Shown piece after piece: positions 55,472 to 64,000 of a stretch of DNA of 64,000 nucleotides. Position 1 is the stretch's first letter. Each line of letters starts with the position of its first letter. The translations under genes and the position numbers were made by a program. Source of the stretch: Haloarcula rubripromontorii (GTDB lineage Archaea > Halobacteriota > Halobacteria > Halobacteriales > Haloarculaceae); assembly GCF_001280425.1 (NCBI RefSeq), contig NZ_LIUF01000002.1, positions 310,001 to 374,000 on the forward strand. The letters are read 5' to 3'. The notes beneath the pieces are model-generated. The model had not been told where the DNA came from. It did no database searches and saw only the letters and a program-made list of their open reading frames with translations.

Positions 55472-56248
55472 TCAGATATCCTGTCCGGTCGGCCTGATCA
55501 GGAGTTCGTTCACGTCCACGCGGGCGGGCTGACTCGTCGCGTACACGATGCCGCGAGCGATATCGTCGGGATGGAGCATCGGGAGGTCCATCTCCGCGAA
55601 CCGCTCCAGCACCTGCTCGTCCGGGACGTGCGTCGCGAGTTCCGTATCAACGGCACCCGGTTCAATAACCGTCGTCCGGATGCCCTGGGTCGTCACTTCC
55701 TGCCGGACGGCCTCAGTGAACGCGTTCACCCCGAACTTCGTCGCGTTGTAGCCGCTCGAATCGGCCGAGGCTCGGCGTCCCGCGACGGAGGAGACGTTGA
55801 CGATGTGGCCGCTTTCCTGCTCTTGCATGACCGGGAGTACCGCGTGGGTGAGGTTCATCAGCCCGAGCAGGTTCACCTCGACCATCTGCCTGAGGTTCGA
55901 CCGGTCCGCCCGTTCCAGCGGTTCGAGCAGCATCACACCGGCGTTGTTGACGAGGATGTCGATGCGACCGTACTCGTCGGTCGTCGCCTCGACCAGCGCG
56001 TCGATGTCGTCCTCCTCGGTAACGTCCGTCGGTACAACAAGCGCCTCCCCACCAGATGACTCGATTCGAGCCGCGAGAGCTTCCAGTTCGTCAGCGCGGC
56101 GAGCCGCGAGTACGACGCTCGCGCCCGCATCAGCGAGCGCTTCGGCAGTGGCCTCACCGATTCCCGATGACGCGCCGGTGACAATCGCAACGTCGCCTGC
56201 AAGTCGCTGTGTGTTCTGGTCGTCGTCTGTCTCAGCGTTGTCTGTCAT
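55472..56248 (-). CDS. Short-chain dehydrogenase/reductase
   Basis: A 258-residue classical SDR with NADP-type motif TGASSGIGEATAEALADAG, VNNAGVMLLEPLERA, catalytic Ser (IVNVSSVAGRRAS), Tyr and Lys (SGYNATKFGVNAFTE), and VIEPGAVDTELATH. The AARRADELEAL after the first strand suggests NADP preference. The substrate is unknown; the pattern matches the YdfG/serine-3-dehydrogenase-like oxidoreductases common in haloarchaea. The start is ATG 56248. It is alone; the 238 bases to the left hold nothing recognisable. Confidence 0.9.
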   Translation of the reverse strand: MTDNAETDDDQNTQRLAGDVAIVTGASSGIGEATAEALADAGASVVLAARRADELEALAARIESSGGEALVVPTDVTEEDDIDALVEATTDEYGRIDILVNNAGVMLLEPLERADRSNLRQMVEVNLLGLMNLTHAVLPVMQEQESGHIVNVSSVAGRRASADSSGYNATKFGVNAFTEAVRQEVTTQGIRTTVIEPGAVDTELATHVPDEQVLERFAEMDLPMLHPDDIARGIVYATSQPARVDVNELLIRPTGQDI

Positions 56249-56344
56249 CGCTGTTCCGTAGGTGCGACGGCCACGAGCGTGCTTCGCTTACTGATAAGCC
56301 CGTTTATATAGCAACAGGGGCGGTGCGGTCGAACAGGGTGGCGG

Positions 56345-57022
56345 CTACTGCGCGAGTGCGTTCCGGAACTGATCGGGGCCGACCGTCGAACTGATGAGCT
56401 GTTTTTCGGCTCGACGCAGGAGGTCGGACGCCGCGGCGGCCGACACATCGAGCCTGTCGGCGAGCTCCGCCGTCGAACACCGACGCGGTGAGTCGTAATA
56501 CCCTGCAGAGAGGGCGACGGATATCGCCCGATACTGCCTGTCCGTGAGCCCAAACTGGTCGCGTTCGCCGGGGTTCTCTGGGTCTGAGGCGATGTTCAGC
56601 AGTTCGAGCGGGATGTCGTTGACCGCACACCGGTCCTGTAGCGCACTGAACGCGTCGTAGTCGGAGAACACCTTCTGTTCCCGTATCCCCTCACCAGTGA
56701 CCGTCGCGTCCATCGCAACCCCTTCGAACTCCTCCGGGTCGTGTGACGCGATGAGACTCGACGCGTTGTTGACGACGACCTTGTAGAACCAGCCGTCAGC
56801 CGTCTGTCCGATCTCCGCTGCATCAGTGATCTGTGACTGGGCGTCCAGTTCTCGTTCAAACGCGTCGCGGGAGTCAGCGTCGACGCTAACGGTAAGCAGC
56901 AGCTTTCCGTCTTCGAGGCCGACGGCGTTCGAAATCGAGAGTTCGCCGCTCGGAACCGAGTCCGCCACGCCGACTAGCGGCAGCGTCTCGTCCGCGAGGA
57001 GGATTTCAGCAACGATAGCCAT
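56345..57022 (-). CDS. Bacterio-opsin-activator-type HTH regulator
   Basis: A 225-residue regulator of the HTH_10 (Bat-like) family. The C-terminal helix-turn-helix is FGLTDRQYRAISVALSAGYY followed by RRCSTAELADRLDVSAAAAS and DLLRRAEKQLI. The N-terminal ~150 residues (MAIVAEILLADETLPLVGVA...) are a sensor-like domain seen in the stand-alone DmsR/Bat relatives. Start ATG 57022. It does not overlap its neighbours; its target might be the SDR or the Tat-secreted gene, but no evidence exists in the sequence. The same family as the protein at 1728-2477, with little similarity outside the HTH. Confidence 0.9.
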   Translation of the reverse strand: MAIVAEILLADETLPLVGVADSVPSGELSISNAVGLEDGKLLLTVSVDADSRDAFERELDAQSQITDAAEIGQTADGWFYKVVVNNASSLIASHDPEEFEGVAMDATVTGEGIREQKVFSDYDAFSALQDRCAVNDIPLELLNIASDPENPGERDQFGLTDRQYRAISVALSAGYYDSPRRCSTAELADRLDVSAAAASDLLRRAEKQLISSTVGPDQFRNALAQ

Positions 57023-57108
57023 AGCGTCTCATCGGAGTCGACGCATATAGTCGCCAGCATCGCGAGTACAGGCACGCGCTGCCAGCACTGCTCCGGGTTC
57101 ACAGACGC

Positions 57109-57723
57109 TCAGTCAGAACTGGACCCCGTCTCACCTTCCAGCAACTGCTGTAGCTGTTCGATCAGGCCGCTGCCCCTGGCGTATCCGCGGTATACCCGCA
57201 CGGAATCGAAGCCGGCGTAGCCGTGATGCCCGGAGTCGTCCCGCTCCCAGTACAGCCATGCTGTCTCCTCTCCACCGTCGAGCCCCATCTCATCGACCGG
57301 GAACGTGAGAACGAGCGACGAGTGGTCGTCCGCCGAATCGTTCTCTGCTTCCCTAATTTCGCCATCGTCGACGGGTCGAGCACCCTCGCCGTCTTCCAGT
57401 GCGAGACGCGAGCCGAACCGATAGCGAACGGGTCGGTCAGTGGGATCGAACGTCTCGCTGTCTCCATCGCTGTTGATAACCTCCGACTGCTTGACTACGA
57501 CGGTGACGGTTTCGTGGTCCGACAGGTCAATGAAGTTCTCCGCGTTCTCGGGCTGAATCTCGATTGCAATCTCGACCGGGAAATGGGCTGTCGCGACACC
57601 GCTCAGGCTCGGCACCGCTGCTGCGGTCACTCCTGCACCAAGTGCACCCTTGAGGATCCGTCGTCGTGTGGCGGTTGTCGACGCTGTCCCAGCATCGTTC
57701 GTTGTCGGCTGCGTTTGTTTCAT
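57109..57723 (-). CDS. Tat-secreted protein of unknown function
   Basis: A 204-residue protein with a twin-arginine signal: TRRRILKGALGAGVTAAAVP followed by a cleavage-like site after SGVATA. No lipobox Cys, so the mature part should be released or loosely held at the cell surface. It is acidic, beta-rich (VEIAIEIQPENAENFIDLSD, VYRGYARGSG) and ends in an amphipathic helix (LIEQLQQLLEG). It is divergent from the pilus operon, with the common AT-rich promoter region 57724-58009 between them. No family recognised. Confidence 0.78.
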   Translation of the reverse strand: MKQTQPTTNDAGTASTTATRRRILKGALGAGVTAAAVPSLSGVATAHFPVEIAIEIQPENAENFIDLSDHETVTVVVKQSEVINSDGDSETFDPTDRPVRYRFGSRLALEDGEGARPVDDGEIREAENDSADDHSSLVLTFPVDEMGLDGGEETAWLYWERDDSGHHGYAGFDSVRVYRGYARGSGLIEQLQQLLEGETGSSSD

Positions 57724-57978
57724 CCAAATGAACTGAACCGCGGGCACGGTTATGATAATTCTGGTGCATATCCCGAAAATACGCATTCCAAGCGACAGCA
57801 CGCCTGCGAGACCACGTCCATCGCCCAAAATTGACGATTATTCGATATTATCAACCGACCCTACTCTGTTGGGATTATGTAGTGTTGAGAAACCACTCCC
57901 ATCGGACCTGTTCTCCATCCATATTATCTCTACCAGTCATTATATTTTAATTAAATTCCGCAAAACTAAGTCTACAAC

Positions 57979-57986
57979 TTTAAGTA
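57979..57986 (+). promoter_or_regulatory. TATA box of the pilus operon
   Basis: TTTAAGTA centred 27 bases before ATG 58010, in an AT-rich tract (57840-57990). It gives the ATG at 58010 its promoter and rules out the long open frame further left. Confidence 0.5.
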
Positions 57987-58009
57987 CAATAGCTGGGCTA
58001 AAACTGCGT

Positions 58010-60247
58010 ATGACTGCACAGGCTGCCGCGGAGACCGCACCGGAGGTTCCCGCACCGACGCCACCGGATGCCGCAGACGCCTGGTACGCGCCGGACGTTC
58101 GTGAGCAAGACGAGGTGTATCCGGGCGTCGTCGTGACCGTTCGACGAGAGCAAAATGGGTTCCGGTACGACGTCCGTGATCCCGTGCTCTCAGCGTCAGA
58201 AGCTGACGCACTGTCGACTGTCGAGGGGCACTTCGCAGGTGCGAACATCGAGCGGCCACGGACGCGTGAAGGGGCAGTAGAGCGAATGAACGGGGGGTTC
58301 GATGCGAAACACCGCCGGGTCATCGACCGCTTGATCGACGCGTCCCCGGCGAGTCGTCGCCGAATCGAGTATCACGCACTCTCGTCGCTGGCGTGTTTCG
58401 ACGACCTGACTCCGTACGCGCTTGATTCCCGCATTGATGTCGCCGACGTGACTGACGACGGTGTCGTCGTCCACACCGATGATTACGCCCCGGCCGAGAC
58501 CGACCTCGGACCGGACCCGGCGTATCTCAACCGGTTCGCGAGCGAGCGTGTCGAGCGCCACACTGTCCGATTCCACGGGTTCGAGATACCGGTCGTCGTC
58601 TATCGCGAGCATCTCCTCGGCGCGGACCCGTTCACGACGAAGTACGCGGTTCGAGAGCCGGACCTGCTCCCCGGCGACGAACAACTCATCGAGGTATGCA
58701 AGGAGCGCGTCTGGGAAACCGGCGTCGACGGCGTTGTCGAAAATCGTGTTGCGTTTGTCCGGGAGCGCGCTCGTTCGCTCCTGGCTCGGCAGCTAACCGT
58801 CCGCAACACGACTGAATGGGTTGACGCTGCCCGCTACCGGCTCCGGTCGGCACTGGCCGAACTCGATCTGGCTGTACCGCCGGTTGACCACCGGTTCGCT
58901 GACGACCGCCTCGATGACCTGCTGTACTACGTACTTCGGGATCTAGTCGGCTACGGGAAGCTCACTGTCCCGATTCGGGACCACACGCTCGAAGACATTG
59001 AGGCGAACCGGGTCGACGAACGCGTGAAGGTCCTCCCGCGCGCTGACCTCGGTCACGACGGCCGCGTACCGACCAATCTCGCTTTCGATTCAGAGGCCGC
59101 ATTCGTCAACGTTGTCACGCAACTGGCCGCCGACGACGGCGTCGAACTCAACGCCTCGAACCCGAGCGCGAAAGTCAATATCGACCCCGACGGCGACGGG
59201 CTCCACGACGCTGACGACACCATCCGCTGTGCCGTTGCTCTACCGACTATCAGCGAAGGCGGGCCCCACATCTCTATTCGGAAACAGTCGAGCGATGCGA
59301 TGACACCGGTCGATCTGGTCCAGCGTGATTCGCTGCCGACGGAACTGGTCGCGCTGCTGTGGCTCCTGTATGAATCCCACGGCGTCGTCCTCTTTTCGGG
59401 ACCAACCGGAGCCGGCAAAACGACCCTTATGAACGCCCATATGCCGTTCATCCCGTATCGGGATCGCCCAATCAGTATCGACGAAGGGTCACGCGAAGTC
59501 CGAATTCCCCACGAGACGGGTGTTTCGCTCACTACTCGGGACCACGAGCGGGACCACCGTCGCGTGACGATGGCCGATCTGATGACACAGTGCAATTATC
59601 TGAACCCAGATGTCGAGGTCATTGCAGAGATCAACACAGCCGCATCGTTCGAAACCTTCGCTGAAACGCTCAACACAGGCCACGGCGTTATCGGGACGAC
59701 ACACGCCGATGACATCGAGTCGCTGGTCAACCGCGTTATCGAGAAAGGCGTGCCGACCTACCTGCTCAAAGAGATTGACCTCATCGTGTTCCCTCGGCAC
59801 GTCGATGGGGAGCGCTACGTCGGCGACGTGGTCGAGTTCGCTGACGACCCGTCTGTCGTCGAAGGTGGGAACAACCGGAGTGGGACGATACACAAGGACG
59901 GGACGACAATCCACTGGAACAGCGTCTGCCGGCGGCGGCCCGACGGGACCTTCGAATTCGCCTACGACCATCCGCAGTTCGGCGATGACCGGCGGCAGGT
60001 CGACACTGGCATCTTCGACCGACTCTCGGACCTCCGTGACGAACCGGTCTCAGCTGTCGAGGACGCGTTTCACCGTCGCCACCGGTATGTCCAGTACCTC
60101 GTTCAGGAGGGTCTGACTGATTTTGACGACCTGTTCAGCGTGCTAGCCGACCTAGAGACGAACGAGGCAGCTACCGTCGAGCGACTGCGGCGACAGACTG
60201 GCACCCCCGACAATTCGCACCTGGAGGTCGGTACGGGTGACGACTGA
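58010..60247 (+). CDS. Type IV pilus / Tad-type secretion ATPase
   Basis: A 745-residue assembly ATPase of the PilB/TadA/VirB11 superfamily. Residues ~1-270 are the archaeal N-terminal extension; then the core has Walker A LFSGPTGAGKTTLMN (Lys470), the Asp box region PISIDEGSREVRIP, the Walker B-like CNYLNPDVEVIAEI and the His box TGHGVIGTTHADDIESLVNR. The C-terminal ~150 residues (HRRHRYVQYLVQEG) resemble the tail of haloarchaeal PilB paralogues. It would power extrusion of pilin subunits from the membrane at the cytoplasmic face. Start ATG 58010 by TATA spacing; its stop overlaps the start of the membrane protein gene by 11 bases. Confidence 0.9.
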   Translation: MTAQAAAETAPEVPAPTPPDAADAWYAPDVREQDEVYPGVVVTVRREQNGFRYDVRDPVLSASEADALSTVEGHFAGANIERPRTREGAVERMNGGFDAKHRRVIDRLIDASPASRRRIEYHALSSLACFDDLTPYALDSRIDVADVTDDGVVVHTDDYAPAETDLGPDPAYLNRFASERVERHTVRFHGFEIPVVVYREHLLGADPFTTKYAVREPDLLPGDEQLIEVCKERVWETGVDGVVENRVAFVRERARSLLARQLTVRNTTEWVDAARYRLRSALAELDLAVPPVDHRFADDRLDDLLYYVLRDLVGYGKLTVPIRDHTLEDIEANRVDERVKVLPRADLGHDGRVPTNLAFDSEAAFVNVVTQLAADDGVELNASNPSAKVNIDPDGDGLHDADDTIRCAVALPTISEGGPHISIRKQSSDAMTPVDLVQRDSLPTELVALLWLLYESHGVVLFSGPTGAGKTTLMNAHMPFIPYRDRPISIDEGSREVRIPHETGVSLTTRDHERDHRRVTMADLMTQCNYLNPDVEVIAEINTAASFETFAETLNTGHGVIGTTHADDIESLVNRVIEKGVPTYLLKEIDLIVFPRHVDGERYVGDVVEFADDPSVVEGGNNRSGTIHKDGTTIHWNSVCRRRPDGTFEFAYDHPQFGDDRRQVDTGIFDRLSDLRDEPVSAVEDAFHRRHRYVQYLVQEGLTDFDDLFSVLADLETNEAATVERLRRQTGTPDNSHLEVGTGDD

Positions 60248-62129
60248 GGGAGGCGGGACACTCGGCTTGCTCGACCGGGGCCTGTACGCCCTGTTCGCCC
60301 ACCACGCCGAGGACGACCGCCACGCAAGCACGCGCGACCGCTACCGGGCCGCCTATCCAAGCGCCGGCTTCGGCGTCTACGTCGCCAGAGTGTACGGACT
60401 CTCGTGGATAGCGCTCTGTGTCGGTGTTATCGGAACTGCCACGATAGCGATGCTCGTGCCCCCGGCGACCTTCGACTCGTTCGTCGCGGTGCTCCAGCAG
60501 AGTCTTCCGATCATCAATCGGCTGGCGCTACCAGAAGTCCCTCGGCTTCTCGTGGCCACTATTCTCGGAACGGTCGCTGGACTCACGCTCAAACGGGGCG
60601 TGTTCGTCGCCGGCAACCGGTATCTCTCGTGGGTCGCAAGCGCGCGGCGTGCGGACATCGCAGCGACGCTCCCCGGCGCCGTCCGCTACCTCAGAGTTCT
60701 CGCTTCCGGTACCCACGACCGGCGCGAGATGCTCCGCGCCGTTGCCGAACAGGACGCCTACGGTGAGACGGCGGTCGCCTTCCGACGCGCGCTTAACCAA
60801 GGCATCCTCACCGGTAGTCTCGACACCGGTATTGAGCGAGTCGCCAGCGAGACACCTTCACGAGACCTGCTGGCCCCGTTTCTGCTCAAGTTCCGCGAAC
60901 ACGCGAATCAGAGCGCCGAGGCGCTTGAGGGATATCTGGAGATGGAGGGGCGCTTGCTCTCGCACGAGCAGAGCCGACAACACGAGCGGGCGACTGGCTA
61001 TCTCGAACTGCTCGCGGAGTTGTTTGTCGTGTTGCTGGTGTTACCCGCGCTCGTTGTACTCATCGTTACTGTCATGGGAATTCTCGCGCCCGGCCTCTCC
61101 GAGCCTGTTGCGACGCCACTGGGCGAAACGACCGTTCGCGCGATCGTCGTCTACGGGAGCGCGGCGTTCGTGATGGCCGCCGGGTTGCTGGCGGCGTTCG
61201 TCGTTGCGACGCTCCGCCCGCGGAACACGGCCGCCCCGAGCTATGGCCTGCCGGATGGCCCCGTCGCAATACTCACGTCGATTCCCTCAAACCCTGCAAG
61301 TGCACTCCTCGCCTGCATGCCGTTGGGTGTGGTCGTTGCGGCGGGCCTCTGGTCACTGGGCTACCGTCCGGTCAACGTCGCGCTTCTTTCGTATACCACC
61401 GTCGGCGTCCCCGTCGGTTTGGTAACGGTCCGCCGGGCCAGAGCGGATGACGCGAAAGACCGGGAGATACAGGACTTCGTTCACGCCGTCGCCGGCCACG
61501 TCGCGCTGGGCCGCCCGTTTCCAGAGGCGGTCCGACGTGTCGCCGACGACGTGGAACTCGGTGCGCTCGCCAGCGATGTCCAGTCGCTCGCGTTCACGCT
61601 TTCGCTCGGTGACAGTCCCGGCGACGCCGCGGCTGACAGGCGGGCCGCGGCACTCGACCAGTTCGTCGGCCGCGTCGGGACGCCGATGGCCGAACAGACC
61701 ATCGGGCTGGTCGTCGGCGCGCTGGATACGGGAAGCGATGCGGAGGATGTGTTCGAGACGCTCCAGACAGAGATAGGGCAACTCTACCATCTGCGGAAAT
61801 CCATCCGGTCAGCCCTGCTCGTCTACGTTGCGGTCGGTTGGACGACGGCGTTGCTCGTCATCGGCATTACCGTCGCTGTCAACGTCTACGTCCTCGATAG
61901 CTTCGCACAACTGTCGTCGGTCTCTGGCGGTGCGAACATCGCCTTCGACCCAAGCGCGATCAAACCCGTCCGGGAGCAACACCGATTCTACGTCGTCACG
62001 CAGGCGACGATGCTGGCCTGTGGTTGGTTCGCCGGCACGGCGAGCCGCGGCGCCTACGAAGCGCTGTTGCACTCCTCGGGGCTGGTACTCGTCGCATATG
62101 TCGTCTTCGCGGGGGCTGGTCTGATTTGA
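60237..62129 (+). CDS. Type IV pilus / Tad platform protein (T2SSF/PilC-TadC family)
   Basis: A 630-residue polytopic protein with two T2SSF-type domains (about residues 135-230 and 405-510), each with a helical LPGAVRYLRVLASG or QDFVHAVAGHVALGRPFPEA stretch, and about seven or eight membrane spans grouped at residues ~55-125, ~255-325, ~350-400 and ~525-625. It is the inner-membrane anchor on which the upstream ATPase acts. GTG 60237 is the start; it overlaps the ATPase stop, and its own stop overlaps the next gene's start. The pair ATPase+platform is the minimal archaeal pilus engine (PilB/PilC). Confidence 0.9.
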   Translation: MTTEGGGTLGLLDRGLYALFAHHAEDDRHASTRDRYRAAYPSAGFGVYVARVYGLSWIALCVGVIGTATIAMLVPPATFDSFVAVLQQSLPIINRLALPEVPRLLVATILGTVAGLTLKRGVFVAGNRYLSWVASARRADIAATLPGAVRYLRVLASGTHDRREMLRAVAEQDAYGETAVAFRRALNQGILTGSLDTGIERVASETPSRDLLAPFLLKFREHANQSAEALEGYLEMEGRLLSHEQSRQHERATGYLELLAELFVVLLVLPALVVLIVTVMGILAPGLSEPVATPLGETTVRAIVVYGSAAFVMAAGLLAAFVVATLRPRNTAAPSYGLPDGPVAILTSIPSNPASALLACMPLGVVVAAGLWSLGYRPVNVALLSYTTVGVPVGLVTVRRARADDAKDREIQDFVHAVAGHVALGRPFPEAVRRVADDVELGALASDVQSLAFTLSLGDSPGDAAADRRAAALDQFVGRVGTPMAEQTIGLVVGALDTGSDAEDVFETLQTEIGQLYHLRKSIRSALLVYVAVGWTTALLVIGITVAVNVYVLDSFAQLSSVSGGANIAFDPSAIKPVREQHRFYVVTQATMLACGWFAGTASRGAYEALLHSSGLVLVAYVVFAGAGLI

Positions 62130-62851
62130 AACGCGATACCGACGCCCAGTCACACGTTGTCGGCGTGGTGTTGCTGCTGGGGCTGACCGTTGTCGCGCTC
62201 GGTGGGTTGACGGCCGTCGTCGGGACTGTCGTCGATGGCCACACTGCAACCGCCAACGAGGCCCGCGTCGCTAACACGTTCGAGACGACGTTCCGACCAG
62301 TGGAGCAGACAGGCCACCAGACGGCCCGTGTTCGGTTTACTGACGGGCGGCTGACCACAGTCGAACGAGAGCTCCGAGTCCGCAACGACTCTGGCGTCCA
62401 GCGAACGGTCCCCATCGACGCAGTGATCTACGATTCCGGCGACGACCGTGTCCGTTTTCTCGCCGGGAGTGTCGTCCGCGGGACCGCGGGGAACGCGTGG
62501 CTCGAAACGGACCCGCCGGTAACGGCGACACGGGACGACACAGCGGTCATCGTCGGCGCACCGATTGTCAACGCCAGCGGCGGCACAGTGTCTGGAACCG
62601 GCGGTGTGTCCGCGAGCATCCGCCAAAACGTCAGCCACGAACGCGAACAACTCCCGGCTGACAACTACAGCGTGGCTATCGAGACGACGACGCCACGGCC
62701 GTTCACCGACTATTTCCAGCGTGTCGGTGCAACCACGCGAGTCAGGGACATTGACGGTGATGGCGTCCAGAGCGTCGTGGCGACGTTTCCGGGCCGCCGG
62801 ACGCTGTATCTTGTCCGCCACGATATGCGGACGGAGGTGGGCCATGGATAA
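62126..62851 (+). CDS. Pilin-like protein with N-terminal membrane helix (gene 3 of pilus operon)
   Basis: A 241-residue protein beginning KRDTDAQSHVVGVVLLLGLT and a hydrophobic stretch of ~25 residues; the charged leader followed by SHVVGVV is much like the class III signal (prepilin) of haloarchaeal pilins. The outer part is beta-rich and has Asn-x-Ser/Thr sites (VNASGG, NVSHER). TTG 62126 is the likely start: its TTGA overlaps the stop of the platform gene, giving translational coupling; no ATG or GTG offers a better N-terminus. It is a candidate minor or major pilin. Confidence 0.75.
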   Translation: MKRDTDAQSHVVGVVLLLGLTVVALGGLTAVVGTVVDGHTATANEARVANTFETTFRPVEQTGHQTARVRFTDGRLTTVERELRVRNDSGVQRTVPIDAVIYDSGDDRVRFLAGSVVRGTAGNAWLETDPPVTATRDDTAVIVGAPIVNASGGTVSGTGGVSASIRQNVSHEREQLPADNYSVAIETTTPRPFTDYFQRVGATTRVRDIDGDGVQSVVATFPGRRTLYLVRHDMRTEVGHG

Positions 62852-63290
62852 CCGCGCGCTCAGCACGGTCGTCGAGAAACTACTGAGCATGGGGATTGTG
62901 CTGCTGTACATCGGATTAGTGACGACCACACTGTACGGCGGCACTGTCCCGGCGTATCAATCCGCCGTCGGGGCGGAACTCGGCGACCGAACGCTCGCCG
63001 AAGCGACGGCCCGCGTCGAGCAGGCTATTCCGCCGGATGCTCGGGCCGTCTCGGCGACTGTTCGGGTATCGCTCCCGGAGACTATCGATGGGGCAGGATA
63101 CAGTATTCGGACCGATGGGGATGCTCTCGTCCTCGACCATCCTCACCCCGACATCGGTAGCCGAGCACAGCCGGTGTTGCCCGACAGAGTCGATACCTTC
63201 GAAGGTGAATGGCAGGCGGGCAGTCCGACTGTGGTCGTTGTCTCCGGAACACAGGGGAACGTGACAGTGACACTGGAGGCGGAGCGATGA
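62844..63290 (+). CDS. Small pilus-operon protein with N-terminal membrane segment
   Basis: A 148-residue protein: MDNRALSTVVEKLLSMGIVL continues into a hydrophobic helix (YIGLVTTTLYGG), then a soluble beta-rich domain (TVRVSLPETIDGAGYSIRT). RALSTVVEKLLSMG resembles a type IV pilin leader, as in the family of haloarchaeal proteins seen next to pilBC genes. Start ATG 62844 overlaps the previous stop by 8 bases; the stop overlaps the next start. The function is not known; a pseudopilin or pilus-tip role is inferred. Confidence 0.75.
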   Translation: MDNRALSTVVEKLLSMGIVLLYIGLVTTTLYGGTVPAYQSAVGAELGDRTLAEATARVEQAIPPDARAVSATVRVSLPETIDGAGYSIRTDGDALVLDHPHPDIGSRAQPVLPDRVDTFEGEWQAGSPTVVVVSGTQGNVTVTLEAER

Positions 63291-63991
63291 CCGTGTCGAA
63301 CCATCGTTCTGACGACACCATGCGCGCCCAGACATCGCTCCCAGCGCTTGGTGTCGCGCTCGTGCTCCTGACCGTTGTCACTGGCATGGGCGTCGCAATG
63401 GCCGATACCGCGATTACCGGTGCGGATAGGACCCCCGACGAGCGACGGGTCGCTGCCGCGACTGCTGACCGGCTCGTCGCGGCGGATGGACCGCTGGCCG
63501 CCCGGAGCAATGTCCTCAATCAATCCCTGGTAGATAGTTTCGACCGTGCGGCGCTGGAGCGGAGCGCACCGCCGGCCAGTGAGTACGCGGTCAGCGTCGA
63601 GTTGGCTGACGAGGAAATCGCACGCAGTGGTACAGTTTACAGCGGGACACGAATCACCCGTCTCGTCGTGGTCGAGTCTCGGGAACCACGGACACTCTCA
63701 CCCGACCTGGCGACGACCGATGCGGTGACGCTCCCTCGCCGGAGCGCACAGGCCACAGTAACTGTCGACCCGCCGGCGGGCACGACCGTCTGGACGGTCC
63801 GCGCTAACGACCGGGTCGTCCTGCACAACCGGAGTGGGTTGAACGGCAGCTACGAGGTCTCGCTGGTGCCCTACGAGACGACGGAACTGCGCTTCCAGCG
63901 CGCCGGCCGCCTCGAACCCGGCAACGTGACTGTAGAGTACGACGCCCCGCGGTCGACGAAAGAAACCCTGGTGGTGACCGTCGATGCCTAG
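63287..63991 (+). CDS. Pilus-operon protein with N-terminal membrane segment
   Basis: A 234-residue protein. After MTVSNHRSDDTMRAQTSLPA comes a hydrophobic helix LGVALVLLTVVTGMGVAMAD (residues ~21-40); the remainder (~190 residues) is extracellular-like, with a helical start (RRVAAATADRLVAADG) and beta strands, N-glycosylation-type sites (NRSG, NGSY, NVTV). RAQTSLPALG resembles a prepilin processing region. ATG 63287 (ATGA) overlaps the stop of the previous gene; its own stop overlaps the start of the next gene. Unknown role in the pilus. Confidence 0.75.
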   Translation: MTVSNHRSDDTMRAQTSLPALGVALVLLTVVTGMGVAMADTAITGADRTPDERRVAAATADRLVAADGPLAARSNVLNQSLVDSFDRAALERSAPPASEYAVSVELADEEIARSGTVYSGTRITRLVVVESREPRTLSPDLATTDAVTLPRRSAQATVTVDPPAGTTVWTVRANDRVVLHNRSGLNGSYEVSLVPYETTELRFQRAGRLEPGNVTVEYDAPRSTKETLVVTVDA

Positions 63992-64000
63992 AGCCCAACT
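63984..64000 (+). CDS. Start of next pilus-operon gene (cut by window edge)
   Basis: ATG 63984 opens a frame reading MPRAQ before the window ends. It overlaps the previous stop by 8 bases, like the other junctions in this operon, and the PRAQ opening resembles the RAQTSLP leader of the gene before. Only the position and overlap support it. Confidence 0.5.

Overview
This window is chromosomal DNA of a halophilic archaeon (class Halobacteria). The evidence is a high-GC, strongly acidic proteome, twin-arginine signal peptides with lipoboxes, bacterio-opsin-activator-type HTH regulators, the haloarchaeal form of malate synthase, an FtsZ2 gene preceded by a short ribbon-helix-helix gene, and many genes with a TATA box about 27 bases before the start codon (leaderless style). 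The gene set fits Haloarcula or a close relative, but I could not run a species-level comparison. No CRISPR array, rRNA operon or intact insertion sequence was seen.

Layout. 1-12.3 kb: housekeeping and hypothetical genes (3' part of katG, a Bat-type regulator, endonuclease IV, a methyltransferase, a small membrane-protein pair, a Tat lipoprotein, a carotenoid-desaturase-like flavoprotein, a DUF2332 protein, an alpha/beta hydrolase and the tRNA thiolase NcsA). 12.3-14.9 kb: the cell-division locus ftsZ2-cdrS with the cdrL regulator upstream; both promoter regions carry a palindrome with the core GACG-NN-CGTC. 14.9-15.1 kb: tRNA-Tyr followed 140 bases later by a second copy of its 3' end, the trace of an integration event. 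15.2-19.7 kb: class V aminotransferase, aldo/keto reductase, small zinc-ribbon gene, then gene-poor and locally AT-rich DNA with broken gene remnants.

19.7-34.8 kb is an acyl-CoA/fatty-acid catabolism island: MaoC hydratase, SDR, a HAD hydrolase, an ACAD10/11-type acyl-CoA dehydrogenase and an APH-type kinase side by side, enoyl-CoA hydratase, acyl-CoA ligase, alcohol and aldehyde dehydrogenases, a glutaryl-CoA-dehydrogenase-like enzyme, an IclR regulator, a serine hydrolase and a LarA-like (lactate racemase family) protein. The HAD, kinase and dehydrogenase genes are the separate counterparts of the three domains fused in animal ACAD10, which suggests a kinase-dependent route for 4-hydroxyacyl-CoA breakdown. 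Remnants of a further acyl-CoA dehydrogenase and enoyl-CoA hydratase lie in the same island. 35.2-41.3 kb: a 1016-residue D-lactate dehydrogenase/glycolate-oxidase-like FAD/Fe-S fusion, a VOC protein, malate synthase and a divergent IclR regulator, with an 86-bp imperfect palindrome in between.

42-53 kb is an alpha-glucan (glycogen/starch) cluster: GH13 enzyme, a 1511-residue protein with two complete GH15 glucoamylase-like halves, a sugar nucleotidyltransferase, a GT4 glycosyltransferase and 4-alpha-glucanotransferase. 53-57.7 kb: ribose-1,5-bisphosphate isomerase, a short glycerol-3-phosphate-dehydrogenase-like flavoprotein, SDR, a second Bat-type regulator and a secreted protein. 58 kb to the right edge: a translationally overlapping operon of a type IV pilus/Tad-type ATPase, its membrane platform protein and at least four small proteins with pilin-like N-terminal membrane segments; it runs off the window.
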